The notes: generated from the sequence alone by a model not told the origin. A stretch of DNA of 44,476 bases from Rhizobium sp. P32RR-XVIII (GCF_012641395.1 NZ_JABAIH010000027.1:1-44476); one strand, 5' to 3'; positions 33,482 to 41,851 are shown, counted from the first letter of the stretch. Numbers and translations are program-made.

Positions 33482-34363
33482 ATGAGTGCGGTGGAAAATT
33501 CCCTTGACGAGCGGATCGAGGCAGCTCTGCCCGCCATGTCTCCGGCTGAACAGAAGATGGCGTCGTTCTTCCGCACGCAGAAGGAGACGGTCCTCCTGAT
33601 GTCGGCCGCCGAGATCGCTGAAAGGGCGGGGACCAGCGACGCCACCGTCGTACGAACGGCCCGGTCGCTTGGCTTCGAGGGTCTCTCCGGTCTGCGCGAA
33701 GCCATTCTCGCCGATCTCACCGGTGGAGGACCAGAGGGGCGCCTCAAACGCACGCTTGAAGATCTAAGCGAGTATCCGGATGGCGTTCTTGGTCACGTGC
33801 TGAAAGCCCATCGCGAGAGCCTTGAGGTGATGGCCTCATCGGATTTCTCGGATGCCTTCAGGCGCACCGTCCAACTGCTCTTCTCGGCCCGCCGGCGCTT
33901 CGTCTTCGGCATTGGTCCCTCCGGCAGCGTCGCCGACTATGCCGCCTTGCAGTTCAACCGGCTCGGGTTGCCGACCACGGCTTTGTCTGAGAGCGGAATC
34001 GGTCTGGCCGACCGTCTGCTGACGATCGGGGAGGGCGATGCAATCCTGATGATTGCCTATGCGCCCATCTATCGCGAAGTCTCGGTTCTTCTCGATCACG
34101 CTGAGGAGAACAATGTTCCGGTCGCCTTGGTCGGCGACAGCCTTGCGCCTTTTGTTCGAAAGCGCGTTGTCGAGGTTCTAGCCGTGCCACGCGGCAGGGC
34201 GGACCATCTTGCCATGCATGGAGCTACGATCGTCCTCATCGAGGCGATGATCGTGGCGCTTGCCGCACAGGATCGATCAGCGGCGCTCGCCTCGCTGGAG
34301 AAATTCGGCGCTCTGCGCGGCGCGATCGACAAGCTTTGGCTGAAGAGGGGCGTAAAAAGGTAA
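33482..34363 (+). CDS. RpiR/MurR-family transcription regulator (HTH plus SIS domain)
   Basis: 293 residues from the ATG at 33482. The N-terminal helix-turn-helix is LPAMSPAEQKMASFFRTQKETVLLMSAAEIAERAGTSDATVVRTARSLGFEG. The SIS domain begins at about residue 120 with RRRFVFGIGPSGSVADYAALQFNRLG and EGDAILMIAYAPIYREVSVLLDHA. SIS domains bind phosphosugars, which are the usual effectors of the family. It is encoded immediately before, and probably controls, the binding-protein-dependent transporter at 34473. Confidence 0.9.
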   Translation: MSAVENSLDERIEAALPAMSPAEQKMASFFRTQKETVLLMSAAEIAERAGTSDATVVRTARSLGFEGLSGLREAILADLTGGGPEGRLKRTLEDLSEYPDGVLGHVLKAHRESLEVMASSDFSDAFRRTVQLLFSARRRFVFGIGPSGSVADYAALQFNRLGLPTTALSESGIGLADRLLTIGEGDAILMIAYAPIYREVSVLLDHAEENNVPVALVGDSLAPFVRKRVVEVLAVPRGRADHLAMHGATIVLIEAMIVALAAQDRSAALASLEKFGALRGAIDKLWLKRGVKR

Positions 34364-34394
34364 AGTACCCTTAGGAAAACAACATCAATTCTGT

Positions 34395-34456
34395 AATATT
34401 ATTGAAATATTGTCATGGTATATTTGACGAGCATTCTTTGCTTCCAATAAAGCAAA
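34395..34456 (+). promoter_or_regulatory. Promoter and inverted repeats of the uptake operon
   Basis: A -35 box TTGACG (34424-34429) and a 17-base spacer lead to ATAAAG (34447-34452) as the -10. A perfect inverted repeat, TTTGCTT-CCAATA-AAGCAAA (34437-34456), lies over the spacer end and -10. A second repeat, AATATT-ATTGA-AATATT (34395-34411), lies upstream of the -35. One over the promoter and one upstream is a common pattern for repressor control; RpiR is the obvious candidate. The ribosome-binding site AAGGATAGAG is then eight bases from the ATG at 34473. Confidence 0.5.
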
Positions 34457-34472
34457 CTTTAAGGATAGAGAA

Positions 34473-35474
34473 ATGAGCAAGTATTTATTCGCCGGAGCGT
34501 TCGTATCCGCTTTGCTCGGTGCGATCGTCCCTTCAAACGCTGCGGACCATCTTATCGTCTACTCGGCGCTCGATACGGTTGATGCGGCCACCAAGGCGTT
34601 CACCGAGAAGACCGGCACTCAGGTCGATCTGGTTCGCCTTTCGACGGGCGAGTTGCTCGGCAAGGTCGCTGCAGAGGGCAACAACCCCAAATTCGACATC
34701 CTTTGGGTCGAGGGTTCGGCCGTCATGAGCAGACTGGCGGAGCAGGGCATTCTCAAACCGGAGCCCGGCCTTGCCGACAAGGTCGACTATACTGACCTTG
34801 GCCGCCGCCTTGTGCCGCAGAGCCAGGCCTACTTCCCGGTCACCGTCTCGACGACGGCGATCGCCGTCAACACGAAGAAGATCGGCGATGCCGCACCGCC
34901 GAAAAGCTGGACCGATCTGGAAAAGTTCGCCGGCAAGGTTGCCGCCAAGGATCCGAACCTCTCCGGTCCGGCCTTCCAGTGGCTCGCTAGCTATTTTGCC
35001 GACAAGGGCGTCGATGCCGGCAAGGCGGAGCTCGAGAAGATCCTGACCAATAAAGCGCTCAGCGGCATTCCAAGCGGCGGCGCTGTGAACAAGTCGCTCG
35101 TCACCGGCGACGCGAGCCTGGCGATTCAGCAGGATACATCGATCTATGCGCTGATCGCCCAGAAGGAGCCGATCTCTGTCGTCTACCCGTCGGAAGGCGT
35201 CGTCGCAATTCCTTCCAGCGCAGGCATTGCCAGCGTCTCCACGCATGAGGATCAGGCGAAGGCCTACATCCAGTTCCTGCTGACGAAGGAAGGCGAGACA
35301 GCAATGCTGCAGACTGAAGGCGGCGACGGCTATTTCGCACCGGTCATCAACGGCGTGAAGGGCAATGGTGCCCGCGTCGACAACACAGCTACTTGGCAGA
35401 TCCTCGACGACAAGATGGCCTCCGCAAACGAGACCGAATGGAAGCAGTGGTTCCGCGACCAGTTCGTTCCCTGA
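34473..35474 (+). CDS. Periplasmic solute-binding protein (FbpA/AfuA class)
   Basis: 333 residues. A signal peptide ends after SNA at residue 23. HLIVYSALDTVDAATKAFTEKTG and FDILWVEGSAVMSRLAEQGIL are typical of the class that includes ferric-iron, hexose-phosphate (AfuA), and 2-aminoethylphosphonate binding proteins. The paired tyrosines used by FbpA for Fe3+ (YY motif near the C-terminus) are not evident; the corresponding part reads GDASLAIQQDTSIYALI. Together with the RpiR gene upstream, a phosphorylated sugar is a reasonable guess as ligand. It is the first gene of the operon with the permease and ATPase. Confidence 0.85.
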   Translation: MSKYLFAGAFVSALLGAIVPSNAADHLIVYSALDTVDAATKAFTEKTGTQVDLVRLSTGELLGKVAAEGNNPKFDILWVEGSAVMSRLAEQGILKPEPGLADKVDYTDLGRRLVPQSQAYFPVTVSTTAIAVNTKKIGDAAPPKSWTDLEKFAGKVAAKDPNLSGPAFQWLASYFADKGVDAGKAELEKILTNKALSGIPSGGAVNKSLVTGDASLAIQQDTSIYALIAQKEPISVVYPSEGVVAIPSSAGIASVSTHEDQAKAYIQFLLTKEGETAMLQTEGGDGYFAPVINGVKGNGARVDNTATWQILDDKMASANETEWKQWFRDQFVP

Positions 35475-35482
35475 TTACGCCC

Positions 35483-35508
35483 GAGGCGCGGTGTTTTCGC
35501 CGCGCCTC
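35483..35508 (+). terminator. Intercistronic stem-loop after the binding-protein gene
   Basis: GAGGCGCGG-TGTTTTCG-CCGCGCCTC is a perfect nine-pair stem eight bases after the stop codon, followed by TTTC. Stem-loops here usually lower read-through into the permease and stabilise the upstream mRNA, giving excess binding protein. Confidence 0.65.
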
Positions 35509-35544
35509 TTTCAACCAGAGACGCTGAGGCTTTTCGGTGCTGGA

Positions 35545-37263
35545 ATGACGATCTCCTTGAATATCGGTCGACGAAACTGGGGAGGCAGCGCGCCACTTCT
35601 GTGGCTTGTCGCCTTTGTGCTGATCGGCCTGCCGCTCCTGTTGGTGCTGGCACAGGCTGTGTTGCCGAAGCTTTTCGATCCGGTCGCGCCGAGTTTCCAG
35701 CCGGAGTTTACGGCGCTCGGCCGGCTTGTCGGTTCTCCACGCCTGTTTCGCGGTATTCTCAACACGATCCTCCTCGGTATCGCCGGCGCCGTCACGTCCA
35801 CGGCGCTGGGAGCGGCTCTGGCGCTTACCCTGACGCTAACGGACGTGCGATTGCGCCGCCTGTGGCTCGTCCTGCCCTGGATCGTGTTCGCGATGCCGAG
35901 CTACCTCAAGGGGCTCGCTTGGGTGCTGCTCATGTCCCGGGGCGGCTATCTCGTCCATCTCGGCGTTCTCACGCCGGAAGAAGCCGCTGCGTTTTTCGGC
36001 CCGCCGGGCCTCCTGATGGTGATGGCCTTGGCGCTGTTCCCGGTTCCCTATTTCATCGTTCGTTCGCGGCTGCAGGGGCTCGGCGGAGAATTCATCGATG
36101 CGGCGCGCATGGCCTCCGCACGACCGCGCCAGACGATCCGGCGGATCATCGTGCCGATGCTGCTGCCGGCCATTGGCCTCTCGCTGTTGACGACTTTTGC
36201 GGAGATCGTCGGCGATTTCGGGATAGCCAATACGATTGCGCGATCCATGAATTTCGGCCTGCTGACCTATAACATCTACGCGGCCACCGCGAGCTTTCCA
36301 GTCGATTTCGCTGCCGCCGGTGCGCAGGCACTGCTGCTTGTGGTACTCGTTTCCGGTTCTGTTGCGGCGACGGTGCTCAGTGGTGCCCAGCGCGAAACCC
36401 GCTTTCTCTCTGGCCGCAACCGGCAACTCGTCCGATACCAGCTGGGTGCCTGGCAGCCATTCGCGGTCCTTTGCCTTGCAATAGGTTCACTTGGCGCGGC
36501 AATACTGCCGTTGCTATCGATTGTTGTGCGGGCTTTCACAATCTCTCTGACAGATGGGCTGTCCCCGGGAAATTTCTCCCTTGATGCCATGCGGACAGTG
36601 TTCGACTCCGCAAGCGTCGCGGGCCAGGCGCTCGTCTGGAGCTTCGTCTATGCACTGCTGGCTGCCCTCGTTGCCGTAGCGTTCTCGACGCTGTTCGCCT
36701 ATCGAATCTCACTCGCCTCCAGCGCGACCCGCCTGCTTTCTGCCGGCCTCGCGATGGTGACCGTCGCCATTCCCGGCATCATCCTCGCGTTCGGATACAT
36801 TCTTCTCTACAACCGTCTCGCCGGCTTCCGCGATCTCGGCCTTTACGGATCGCGGCTGCTGCTGGTGATCGGCTATGCCGCCGCCGCGCTGCCCTATTGC
36901 CTGATCTTCCTCTGGGCGGCGCTTGACCGGCTAGGGAGCTCGCTTGGCGAAGCTTCGCGGCTTTCGGGCGCCGACCCCATGCAGCATCTGCGGCGCATCG
37001 TTCTGCCGCTCATTCGCAGGGCTGTCGTTGTCGCGTTCGGGGTGACGATGGTTCGTTCGCTCTTCGAGCTGCCGATGTCGCAATTCCTGATACCGAGCTC
37101 CGGCTCGGCTCTGCCCGCTCTGATCGTCAATGACTTCACGCAGGACCGGGATGCCGTTGCCTGCGCTCTGGCGCTGACAGCGCTTTGCGCCGTCGGCATC
37201 GTGGCTGGAATTGCCGCCCTTTTTCGAAATGAACGCGATCCCGCCAAGGAGGCCGGACGATGA
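35545..37263 (+). CDS. ABC transporter permease with two fused membrane domains (FbpB/AfuB class)
   Basis: 572 residues from the ATG at 35545; the open frame extends 60 codons upstream without support. There are two homologous halves, each with about six membrane helices and an EAA-type loop: GEFIDAARMASARPRQTIRRIIVPMLLP in the first and GSSLGEASRLSGADPMQHLRRIVLPLIRR in the second. Double permeases of this sort pair with a single-domain ATPase and class-I binding proteins of the iron/hexose phosphate type. The 3' end overlaps the ATPase start by four bases. Confidence 0.88.
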   Translation: MTISLNIGRRNWGGSAPLLWLVAFVLIGLPLLLVLAQAVLPKLFDPVAPSFQPEFTALGRLVGSPRLFRGILNTILLGIAGAVTSTALGAALALTLTLTDVRLRRLWLVLPWIVFAMPSYLKGLAWVLLMSRGGYLVHLGVLTPEEAAAFFGPPGLLMVMALALFPVPYFIVRSRLQGLGGEFIDAARMASARPRQTIRRIIVPMLLPAIGLSLLTTFAEIVGDFGIANTIARSMNFGLLTYNIYAATASFPVDFAAAGAQALLLVVLVSGSVAATVLSGAQRETRFLSGRNRQLVRYQLGAWQPFAVLCLAIGSLGAAILPLLSIVVRAFTISLTDGLSPGNFSLDAMRTVFDSASVAGQALVWSFVYALLAALVAVAFSTLFAYRISLASSATRLLSAGLAMVTVAIPGIILAFGYILLYNRLAGFRDLGLYGSRLLLVIGYAAAALPYCLIFLWAALDRLGSSLGEASRLSGADPMQHLRRIVLPLIRRAVVVAFGVTMVRSLFELPMSQFLIPSSGSALPALIVNDFTQDRDAVACALALTALCAVGIVAGIAALFRNERDPAKEAGR

Positions 37264-38306
37264 CCCAGCCCGCACTGGAATGTTCTTCTCTCGTCAAATC
37301 GCTTGGCGGCAAGTTGGTGTTGAACGACTTGGCCGTATCGGTTGAGCCGGGCGAGGTGGTTGCGCTCGTCGGGGCCAGCGGTTCAGGCAAGTCGACACTG
37401 CTTCGATCGATCGCCGGTCTTGTCTCACCGGATAGCGGTGAGATCCGTATCCAGGGCGATCTCATGTGGTCGCGCCGCGGGGAGGTGCCTGCCGAGGACC
37501 GCAATGTCGGGCTGGTGTTTCAGGATTATGCCCTATGGCCGCATATGTCAGTGCGCCAGAACCTGAGCTTCGGTCTCGAAGTGCGCGGGCTTAAGCGCGA
37601 GGAGATCAAGCGGCGGGTCGATCACGCGCTGGAAATCACGCAGCTCGGATCTCTGGAGGCACGGCGGCCAAGCGAACTTTCCGGCGGACAGCAACAGCGC
37701 GTGGCGATTGCCCGCTGCCTTGCGATGCGGCCGCGCCTATTGTTGCTCGACGAACCTTTGAGCAACCTTGATGCGGCGCTGCGTGATGATCTCAGGTCGG
37801 AGATGATGCGGCTCATCCGCGCCGAAGGCATGACGGCTGTCTATGTGACGCATGATCAGGTCGAGGCAATGGCTGTGTCCGACCGGCTGGCGGTGATGGA
37901 CCGTGGATCGATCGTGCAGTTTGCGTCGCCGCAAGCCATTTATGCCGCGCCGGCGAACGCTTTCGTCGCCCGCTTCCTCGGCGGCTTTTCGCTGATCAGC
38001 GGCACGGCCCATGACAACCGTTTCGCCGTCGGCGGCAATGGGGGCGTGCTCAGCCACAGCTCCAGTGGAATGAACGGCTCGGCCATGCTCGTCGTCCGCC
38101 CGGAGGACGGCCGGCCAGTAGACGAGCATCCCGACAACCATCTGACCGGCGAGGTTGTCGACAGCGCATTCCACGGCCGCTGCTGGCGTCTGCAAATCAA
38201 AGTCGGTTCCGACGTTGTGCGACTGGATTGGCCGCGCAGGGAGGTTCCCGGCTCGGCTCTCGCCTTCTCGCTTCCGCCGGAGCGATGCACCGTACTTCCG
38301 GCCTGA
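37260..38306 (+). CDS. ABC transporter ATPase (FbpC/AfuC class)
   Basis: 348 residues. Walker A GASGSGKST is at residues 38-46, the Q-loop is in VFQDYALWPHM, the signature is LSGGQQQRVAIARC, Walker B is LLLLDEPLSNLD, and the switch His is in VTHDQVEAM. A C-terminal TOBE-like domain (about residues 240-348) includes VVRPEDGRP. It hydrolyses ATP to power the transporter encoded just upstream. ATGA overlap with the permease. Confidence 0.92.
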   Translation: MTQPALECSSLVKSLGGKLVLNDLAVSVEPGEVVALVGASGSGKSTLLRSIAGLVSPDSGEIRIQGDLMWSRRGEVPAEDRNVGLVFQDYALWPHMSVRQNLSFGLEVRGLKREEIKRRVDHALEITQLGSLEARRPSELSGGQQQRVAIARCLAMRPRLLLLDEPLSNLDAALRDDLRSEMMRLIRAEGMTAVYVTHDQVEAMAVSDRLAVMDRGSIVQFASPQAIYAAPANAFVARFLGGFSLISGTAHDNRFAVGGNGGVLSHSSSGMNGSAMLVVRPEDGRPVDEHPDNHLTGEVVDSAFHGRCWRLQIKVGSDVVRLDWPRREVPGSALAFSLPPERCTVLPA

Positions 38307-38340
38307 CCCGCTTTATTGAAGACTGATATGGACAAATGAA

Positions 38341-39096
38341 ATGACAACAATAACAAGCATAGGCTCGACCGTGACGGCGGCCTTCCTCGGTTCCTTCGTG
38401 GAGGTCGTCGAGGCCTTCACCATCATCCTTGCCGTCGGCGTGACGCAGAGCTGGCGTCCGGCCTTCATCGGCACTGGCCTTGCCCTTGCGGTCCTCGCCA
38501 TTCTGGTCCTGGCACTCGGGCCTTTGCTCGGCCTGATCCCTATCGACCTGATGCAATTCATCATCGGCACGCTGCTGATCCTGTTCGGCCTGCGCTGGCT
38601 GAGAAAGGCGATCCTTCGAGCCTCCGGCTTCATCGCACTGCATGACGAGGAAAAGGCCTTTGCCGCCGAGACCGACAGCCTCCGCCGGCAAGCGGCCGAG
38701 GCGAGGGCGAATTTCCTTGCGGGAACGGCGGCATTCAAGGCTGTCCTTCTCGAAGGCATCGAGGTCGTCTTCATTGTGATCGCCACCGGCGCGGGTCAGG
38801 GCATGCTTGGCTACGCCAGCATGGGTGCTGCGGCCGCTTGTATCCTCGTGCTTGTCATCGGCCTGTTCGTCCACAAACCGCTCTCCACCGTCCCGGAAAA
38901 CAGCCTGAAATTTGTGGTCGGCCTGCTTCTCAGTACGTTCGGCATCTTCTGGGTGGGTGAGGGCCTCGGCGCCGAATGGCCGGGCGCCGATCTTTCTCTG
39001 CTGCCGATCCTTGCCTTGCTGGCGATCTTTTCCTTCATCGCCGTCAGGATGCTGCGCCATTATCACAATGCCCCCATGGAGCCCTCTGCCCAATGA
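38341..39096 (+). CDS. COG4280-type membrane protein with paired ExxE motifs
   Basis: 251 residues and six to seven membrane segments in two halves. Each half starts with an acidic motif inside a helix: FLGSFVEVVEAFTIILAVG near residue 15 and FKAVLLEGIEVVFIVIATG near residue 135. A charged linker (LHDEEKAFAAETDSLRRQAAEAR) separates them. This antiparallel, ExxE-bearing layout recalls UPF0016/Ftr1-type cation carriers, but I cannot assign a substrate. It is 34 bases after the ATPase and may be co-transcribed, implying a link to transport. Confidence 0.75.
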   Translation: MTTITSIGSTVTAAFLGSFVEVVEAFTIILAVGVTQSWRPAFIGTGLALAVLAILVLALGPLLGLIPIDLMQFIIGTLLILFGLRWLRKAILRASGFIALHDEEKAFAAETDSLRRQAAEARANFLAGTAAFKAVLLEGIEVVFIVIATGAGQGMLGYASMGAAAACILVLVIGLFVHKPLSTVPENSLKFVVGLLLSTFGIFWVGEGLGAEWPGADLSLLPILALLAIFSFIAVRMLRHYHNAPMEPSAQ

Positions 39097-39335
39097 ACAT
39101 CCTCAAAATCGTTTTCAAGGAACTCCTCGGAATGTTCATAGATGACGGCGCGCTGGCGCTGTTGTCTCTGATCCTGATCGCCGCCGTCGGGCTTGTGGTG
39201 AAGCTCGGCTTCGTCACAGCCCTGGTCGGCGCCCTGATCCTTGCCGTCGGGTGTCTGCTGATCTTGGCCGAGAGCGTTTTCAGAGCGGCAAAAGCCAAAG
39301 TCCGAAGCGCGCGTCAGAAGGCGCAGGCGGTGTAG
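39093..39335 (+). CDS. Small membrane protein, last gene of the uptake operon
   Basis: 80 residues from the ATG at 39093, overlapping the previous stop by four bases. Two hydrophobic helices (LALLSLILIAAVGLVVKLG and ALVGALILAVGCLLILAESVF) are followed by a basic tail (RAAKAKVRSARQK). No family is recognised. The tight overlap suggests a function with the COG4280 protein. Transcription probably ends at the hairpin at 39464-39499. Confidence 0.7.
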   Translation: MNILKIVFKELLGMFIDDGALALLSLILIAAVGLVVKLGFVTALVGALILAVGCLLILAESVFRAAKAKVRSARQKAQAV

Positions 39336-39463
39336 GGTGGATCGGTGATTGTCTTGCGGTCGTCGGTGACGTCGGTCTCAGAGAAGGCTTTTCGGTACCG
39401 CTCGATCAGGGCTGCCTCAGCCACGTCCGGACTTTGCACGCCAGGTTAAACAACCGGAAACGA

Positions 39464-39499
39464 AAAAGCCTGCCGCGGGAGGAGGTGCGGCAGGCTTTT
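39464..39499. terminator. Bidirectional intrinsic terminator
   Basis: A 13-pair perfect stem with a ten-base loop and A/T runs on both sides (AAAAA before, TTTTCC after). It can end the uptake operon on the plus strand and the hairpin RNA on the minus strand. Confidence 0.8.
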
Positions 39500-39619
39500 C
39501 CAAAAGAACCGATCAGCAACCTGGGAGGAGGAGTGGCGCTGATCCCGAGAGCGACCTGGGAGGAGGACGGTCGCCCACGCGCATCGAAGTTCTGCGGGAG
39601 GAGGTGCAGCACTTCGATG
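39464..39619 (-). ncRNA. Candidate anti-Shine-Dalgarno small RNA: four tandem hairpins with CCUCCUCCC loops
   Basis: On the minus strand four hairpins follow one another: 39619-39582 (arms CATCGAAGT/ACTTCGATG), 39574-39551 (GCGACC/GGTCGC), 39544-39511 (GATCAGC/GCTGATC) and 39499-39464 (AAAAGCCTGCCGC/GCGGCAGGCTTTT). Each carries CCTCCTCCC in its loop, complementary to Shine-Dalgarno sequences. The last hairpin is followed by TTTTT and is an intrinsic terminator. A TATATT box (39630-39625) would place the start at the first hairpin. Rhizobial alpha-r14 (NfeR1) and Rhodobacter CcsR/cuckoo RNAs carry this motif; four short hairpins in one 156-base unit is a compact variant. No clear -35 is seen. 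The stem arms differ while the loops are identical, so this is not a simple recent copy. The rest of 39336-39864 holds no gene. Confidence 0.75.
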
Positions 39620-39864
39620 AGTTGAATATACAAGGATTGCGCTCAAATCATAGGCAGGAATTCGCAATCCAGCCATGCGCTATGCGCGTGGCGAATAGGT
39701 CACTATACCTTGAACTGCCAGCATCGGGTGCTTTATTGGGCGCGCCCTGCCGTAGCGAAAACGCAATATGGGCGGCTCGTTTCCTGCCAAGGGCCATTTG
39801 GACTTAGAGCGAGGCTGGCTTAGATTGATCCGTGTCAATCGAGGCAGGAAGCATGGGAGCTACC

Positions 39865-40065
39865 ATGTCCCGGACGCTGATCATCATTGGTCTTATAATC
39901 GTTGCGCTCGGTATTCTCTGGCCGTGGCTTGGGCGTCTCGGTCTTGGGAGACTACCGGGCGACATTCTGATCCAGCGCGGGAGCTTCACGATTTATATCC
40001 CGATTGCCACCGGCCTGCTTGTCAGCATCGTGCTTTCCGCGCTCCTCTGGCTGATAAATCGCTAG
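39865..40065 (+). CDS. DUF2905 small membrane protein
   Basis: 66 residues from the ATG at 39865, which has GGGAG seven bases upstream. SRTLIIIGLIIVALGILWPWLGRLGLGRLPGDI, then a short polar part and IPIATGLLVSIVLSALLWLINR, is the DUF2905 pattern: two membrane helices around a conserved GRLPGDI motif. Its function is unknown. It stands alone between the hairpin RNA and the FkbM methyltransferase. Confidence 0.85.
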   Translation: MSRTLIIIGLIIVALGILWPWLGRLGLGRLPGDILIQRGSFTIYIPIATGLLVSIVLSALLWLINR

Positions 40066-40165
40066 AAGACCGCTTCCGCGAGCAACGCAGGCAGAATTTG
40101 ACAATCTTAAGTTTGCCGTTCTTTCGACCTACCTAATAGACGGGGCTGATGTAGGAGGGGGCTGC

Positions 40166-41017
40166 ATGCCAAGACGCGGCAAGTTCTTCTATTTCATTAT
40201 CAAGTCGATGGACGTTTTCCAGAGGATATATATGAGGCTCTATACGATATTGAGCCCATCTTCAGAAGCGTACACGGTTTTCGATGCCAGGATGCTCTGC
40301 AATTCTCGAGACTTCGTTCAACGGCGAATCCGGTTCTTCGGCATATTTGAACATAACCTTACGCACTTCACCCTTTCCAGGCTTAAGCAAGGTGATGGTT
40401 ATGCAGACATCGGAGCGAATGTTGGCTATTACTCGCTGCTCGCGTCAAAGAAAGTCGGCGCTGATGGTATCGTCGTCTCGGTGGAGGCTGATCCAACCAC
40501 CTTCACGAGACTTCAGACCAACCTTTCACTAAACGACACGGGAAATGTAAGAGCGCTCAATGTTGCCGCAACAGAAGAGCCATGCACGATTTCCATCAGA
40601 AAGGGCACCAAGCACAATGCCGGCGCCAATGCTGTAGCCGTAGATGCATCCGGTACGATACCAGGATTGCCGCTGAAAAGGATTCTCGGCGACGACATTG
40701 GGAAGATCAACTTCATCAAGATAGACATAGAGGGTTCGGAAGGACCCGTCCTCAAGTCTATCCTTGATGACGTTGATCGATTTCCTGCCGACCTAATCGT
40801 CGCCTCGGAAGTAAGCGATGACTCTTCGGAGTTTGTCGAAAAATTTATCAGGGCGGGGTTCAGAGCCTATGCCATCAGCAATATCTACACGGTCGACTAT
40901 TATCTGATCAGCTCGTATCTCCGCCGGATCGGCGATCCATCCACTTTCGATATCGTCGAAACCAACCGCTTTCTGCCGGGTCAGAACGATTACGTTTTCG
41001 AGCGCATGCATGCTTAG
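40166..41017 (+). CDS. FkbM-family methyltransferase
   Basis: 283 residues from the ATG at 40166 with a GGAGGGGG ribosome-binding site. YADIGANVGYYSLLASKKVG is the SAM motif I, VVSVEADPTTFTRLQTNLSLN motif II, and FIKIDIEGSEGPVLKSI the FkbM signature. These enzymes O-methylate sugars or small molecules, and many lie near glycan loci. The first 80 residues have hydrophobic and aromatic character (FFYFIIKSMDVFQRIYMRLY). The substrate is not deducible. Confidence 0.88.
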   Translation: MPRRGKFFYFIIKSMDVFQRIYMRLYTILSPSSEAYTVFDARMLCNSRDFVQRRIRFFGIFEHNLTHFTLSRLKQGDGYADIGANVGYYSLLASKKVGADGIVVSVEADPTTFTRLQTNLSLNDTGNVRALNVAATEEPCTISIRKGTKHNAGANAVAVDASGTIPGLPLKRILGDDIGKINFIKIDIEGSEGPVLKSILDDVDRFPADLIVASEVSDDSSEFVEKFIRAGFRAYAISNIYTVDYYLISSYLRRIGDPSTFDIVETNRFLPGQNDYVFERMHA

Positions 41018-41162
41018 GCGCTCCCGCCCTGTTGCTTATAGTAGCTCATCCACCTGGATATCCGACGCGCCAGTGGGTGTGCCAACTCGGCAAGTGACAG
41101 ATACCGCACCGGGCTGTTGCGGCTTCATGAGTTCAACTCCCAGATTAGATAGAGGATGGTCG

Positions 41163-41645
41163 ATGAGGGAGCGATTTTGCAGGAATCTGAAAGTCACCGG
41201 CTTTTCCGCAGCCATATCTTTCTTGTCCTTCGTGCCAGCCCTGGCAGAGTGCAGGTCAGCGCTCAACAGCCCCGAGTGGCCGCAAATCGCCAGGGCGATC
41301 GGCTCAGCGCAACTGTGTGAACAGCTTCCGCTGGGTCCAAACCACACCGCGAGATTTCAAGTGATGTCGGTCGATATCTGTTCGTTGCCGAACGGCGCCT
41401 CATCTCTCGTCGCAAAGGCATTGCTGACTTGTGAGTCAAGTTCAGATTCACTCTTCCAGACGCCTCCGCTCGAGGGCGAAGTTGTAGCCACGGTGACGCT
41501 TGATATTGGCGCGTGCAGGATAACCGATGCAAATATTCAGATCAGTGGCGAACTCGGCGCGCTTCTGTCCGGGCTGGAAGAGACCCAGCAGTTCGCCCGG
41601 GACTGGGCGCAGTCGCAGTTAACTAGACTTTGCCGTCTGCGCTGA
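41163..41645 (+). CDS. Small exported protein, unknown function
   Basis: 160 residues from the ATG at 41163, which has AGAGGATGG upstream. The signal peptide is basic (RERFCRNLK), hydrophobic (VTGFSAAISFLSFVPALA) and ends AECRS, so a mature start at Glu29 or nearby is likely. The mature part has five cysteines, which could form disulphides in the periplasm. No family is recognised. The longer open frame starting inside the FkbM gene is not favoured. Confidence 0.55.
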   Translation: MRERFCRNLKVTGFSAAISFLSFVPALAECRSALNSPEWPQIARAIGSAQLCEQLPLGPNHTARFQVMSVDICSLPNGASSLVAKALLTCESSSDSLFQTPPLEGEVVATVTLDIGACRITDANIQISGELGALLSGLEETQQFARDWAQSQLTRLCRLR

Positions 41646-41689
41646 TCGATACAAGCTCCGCCGAGATGCGCTAGCTTCGGTGTTTTGAA

Positions 41690-41851
41690 AGAAAAGGGGA
41701 GGTCGCTGGGGGGAATGCGACCTCCCAATGGATCGAAACGATCCATTGCCAAGGGAGGGAGAAAAACACCAGAGCTCAGAAGCCTGGTCGCCCGCCTCAT
41801 GCGAGAGACGGACATGAGGCAGTGGTGATAAGGTACATCCGGTTTGCAAAT
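41690..41851 (-). ncRNA. Candidate C-rich hairpin small RNA
   Basis: Read on the minus strand: a TATAAT box (41863-41858), then a perfect hairpin GCCTCATG/CATGAGGC (41820-41794), the unpaired CTCCCTCCC stretch (41760-41751), a perfect nine-pair hairpin AATGGATCG-TTT-CGATCCATT (41747-41727) and a ten-pair terminator GGGAGGTCGC/GCGACCTCCC with a loop of six Cs (41726-41697), followed by TTTTCTTTC. C-rich loops and the anti-Shine-Dalgarno-like stretch suggest an RNA of the same general kind as at 39464. No -35 match was found. Confidence 0.55.

Noticed and set aside
38197..39093. 298-codon minus-strand open frame opposite the COG4280 gene
   Set aside because: Very rich in Glu, Asp, Arg and Gln with no motif; the plus strand encodes a membrane protein with operon overlaps.
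39406..39633. 75-codon minus-strand open frame
   Set aside because: It runs through the four hairpins; the repeat structure explains the sequence better than a protein does.
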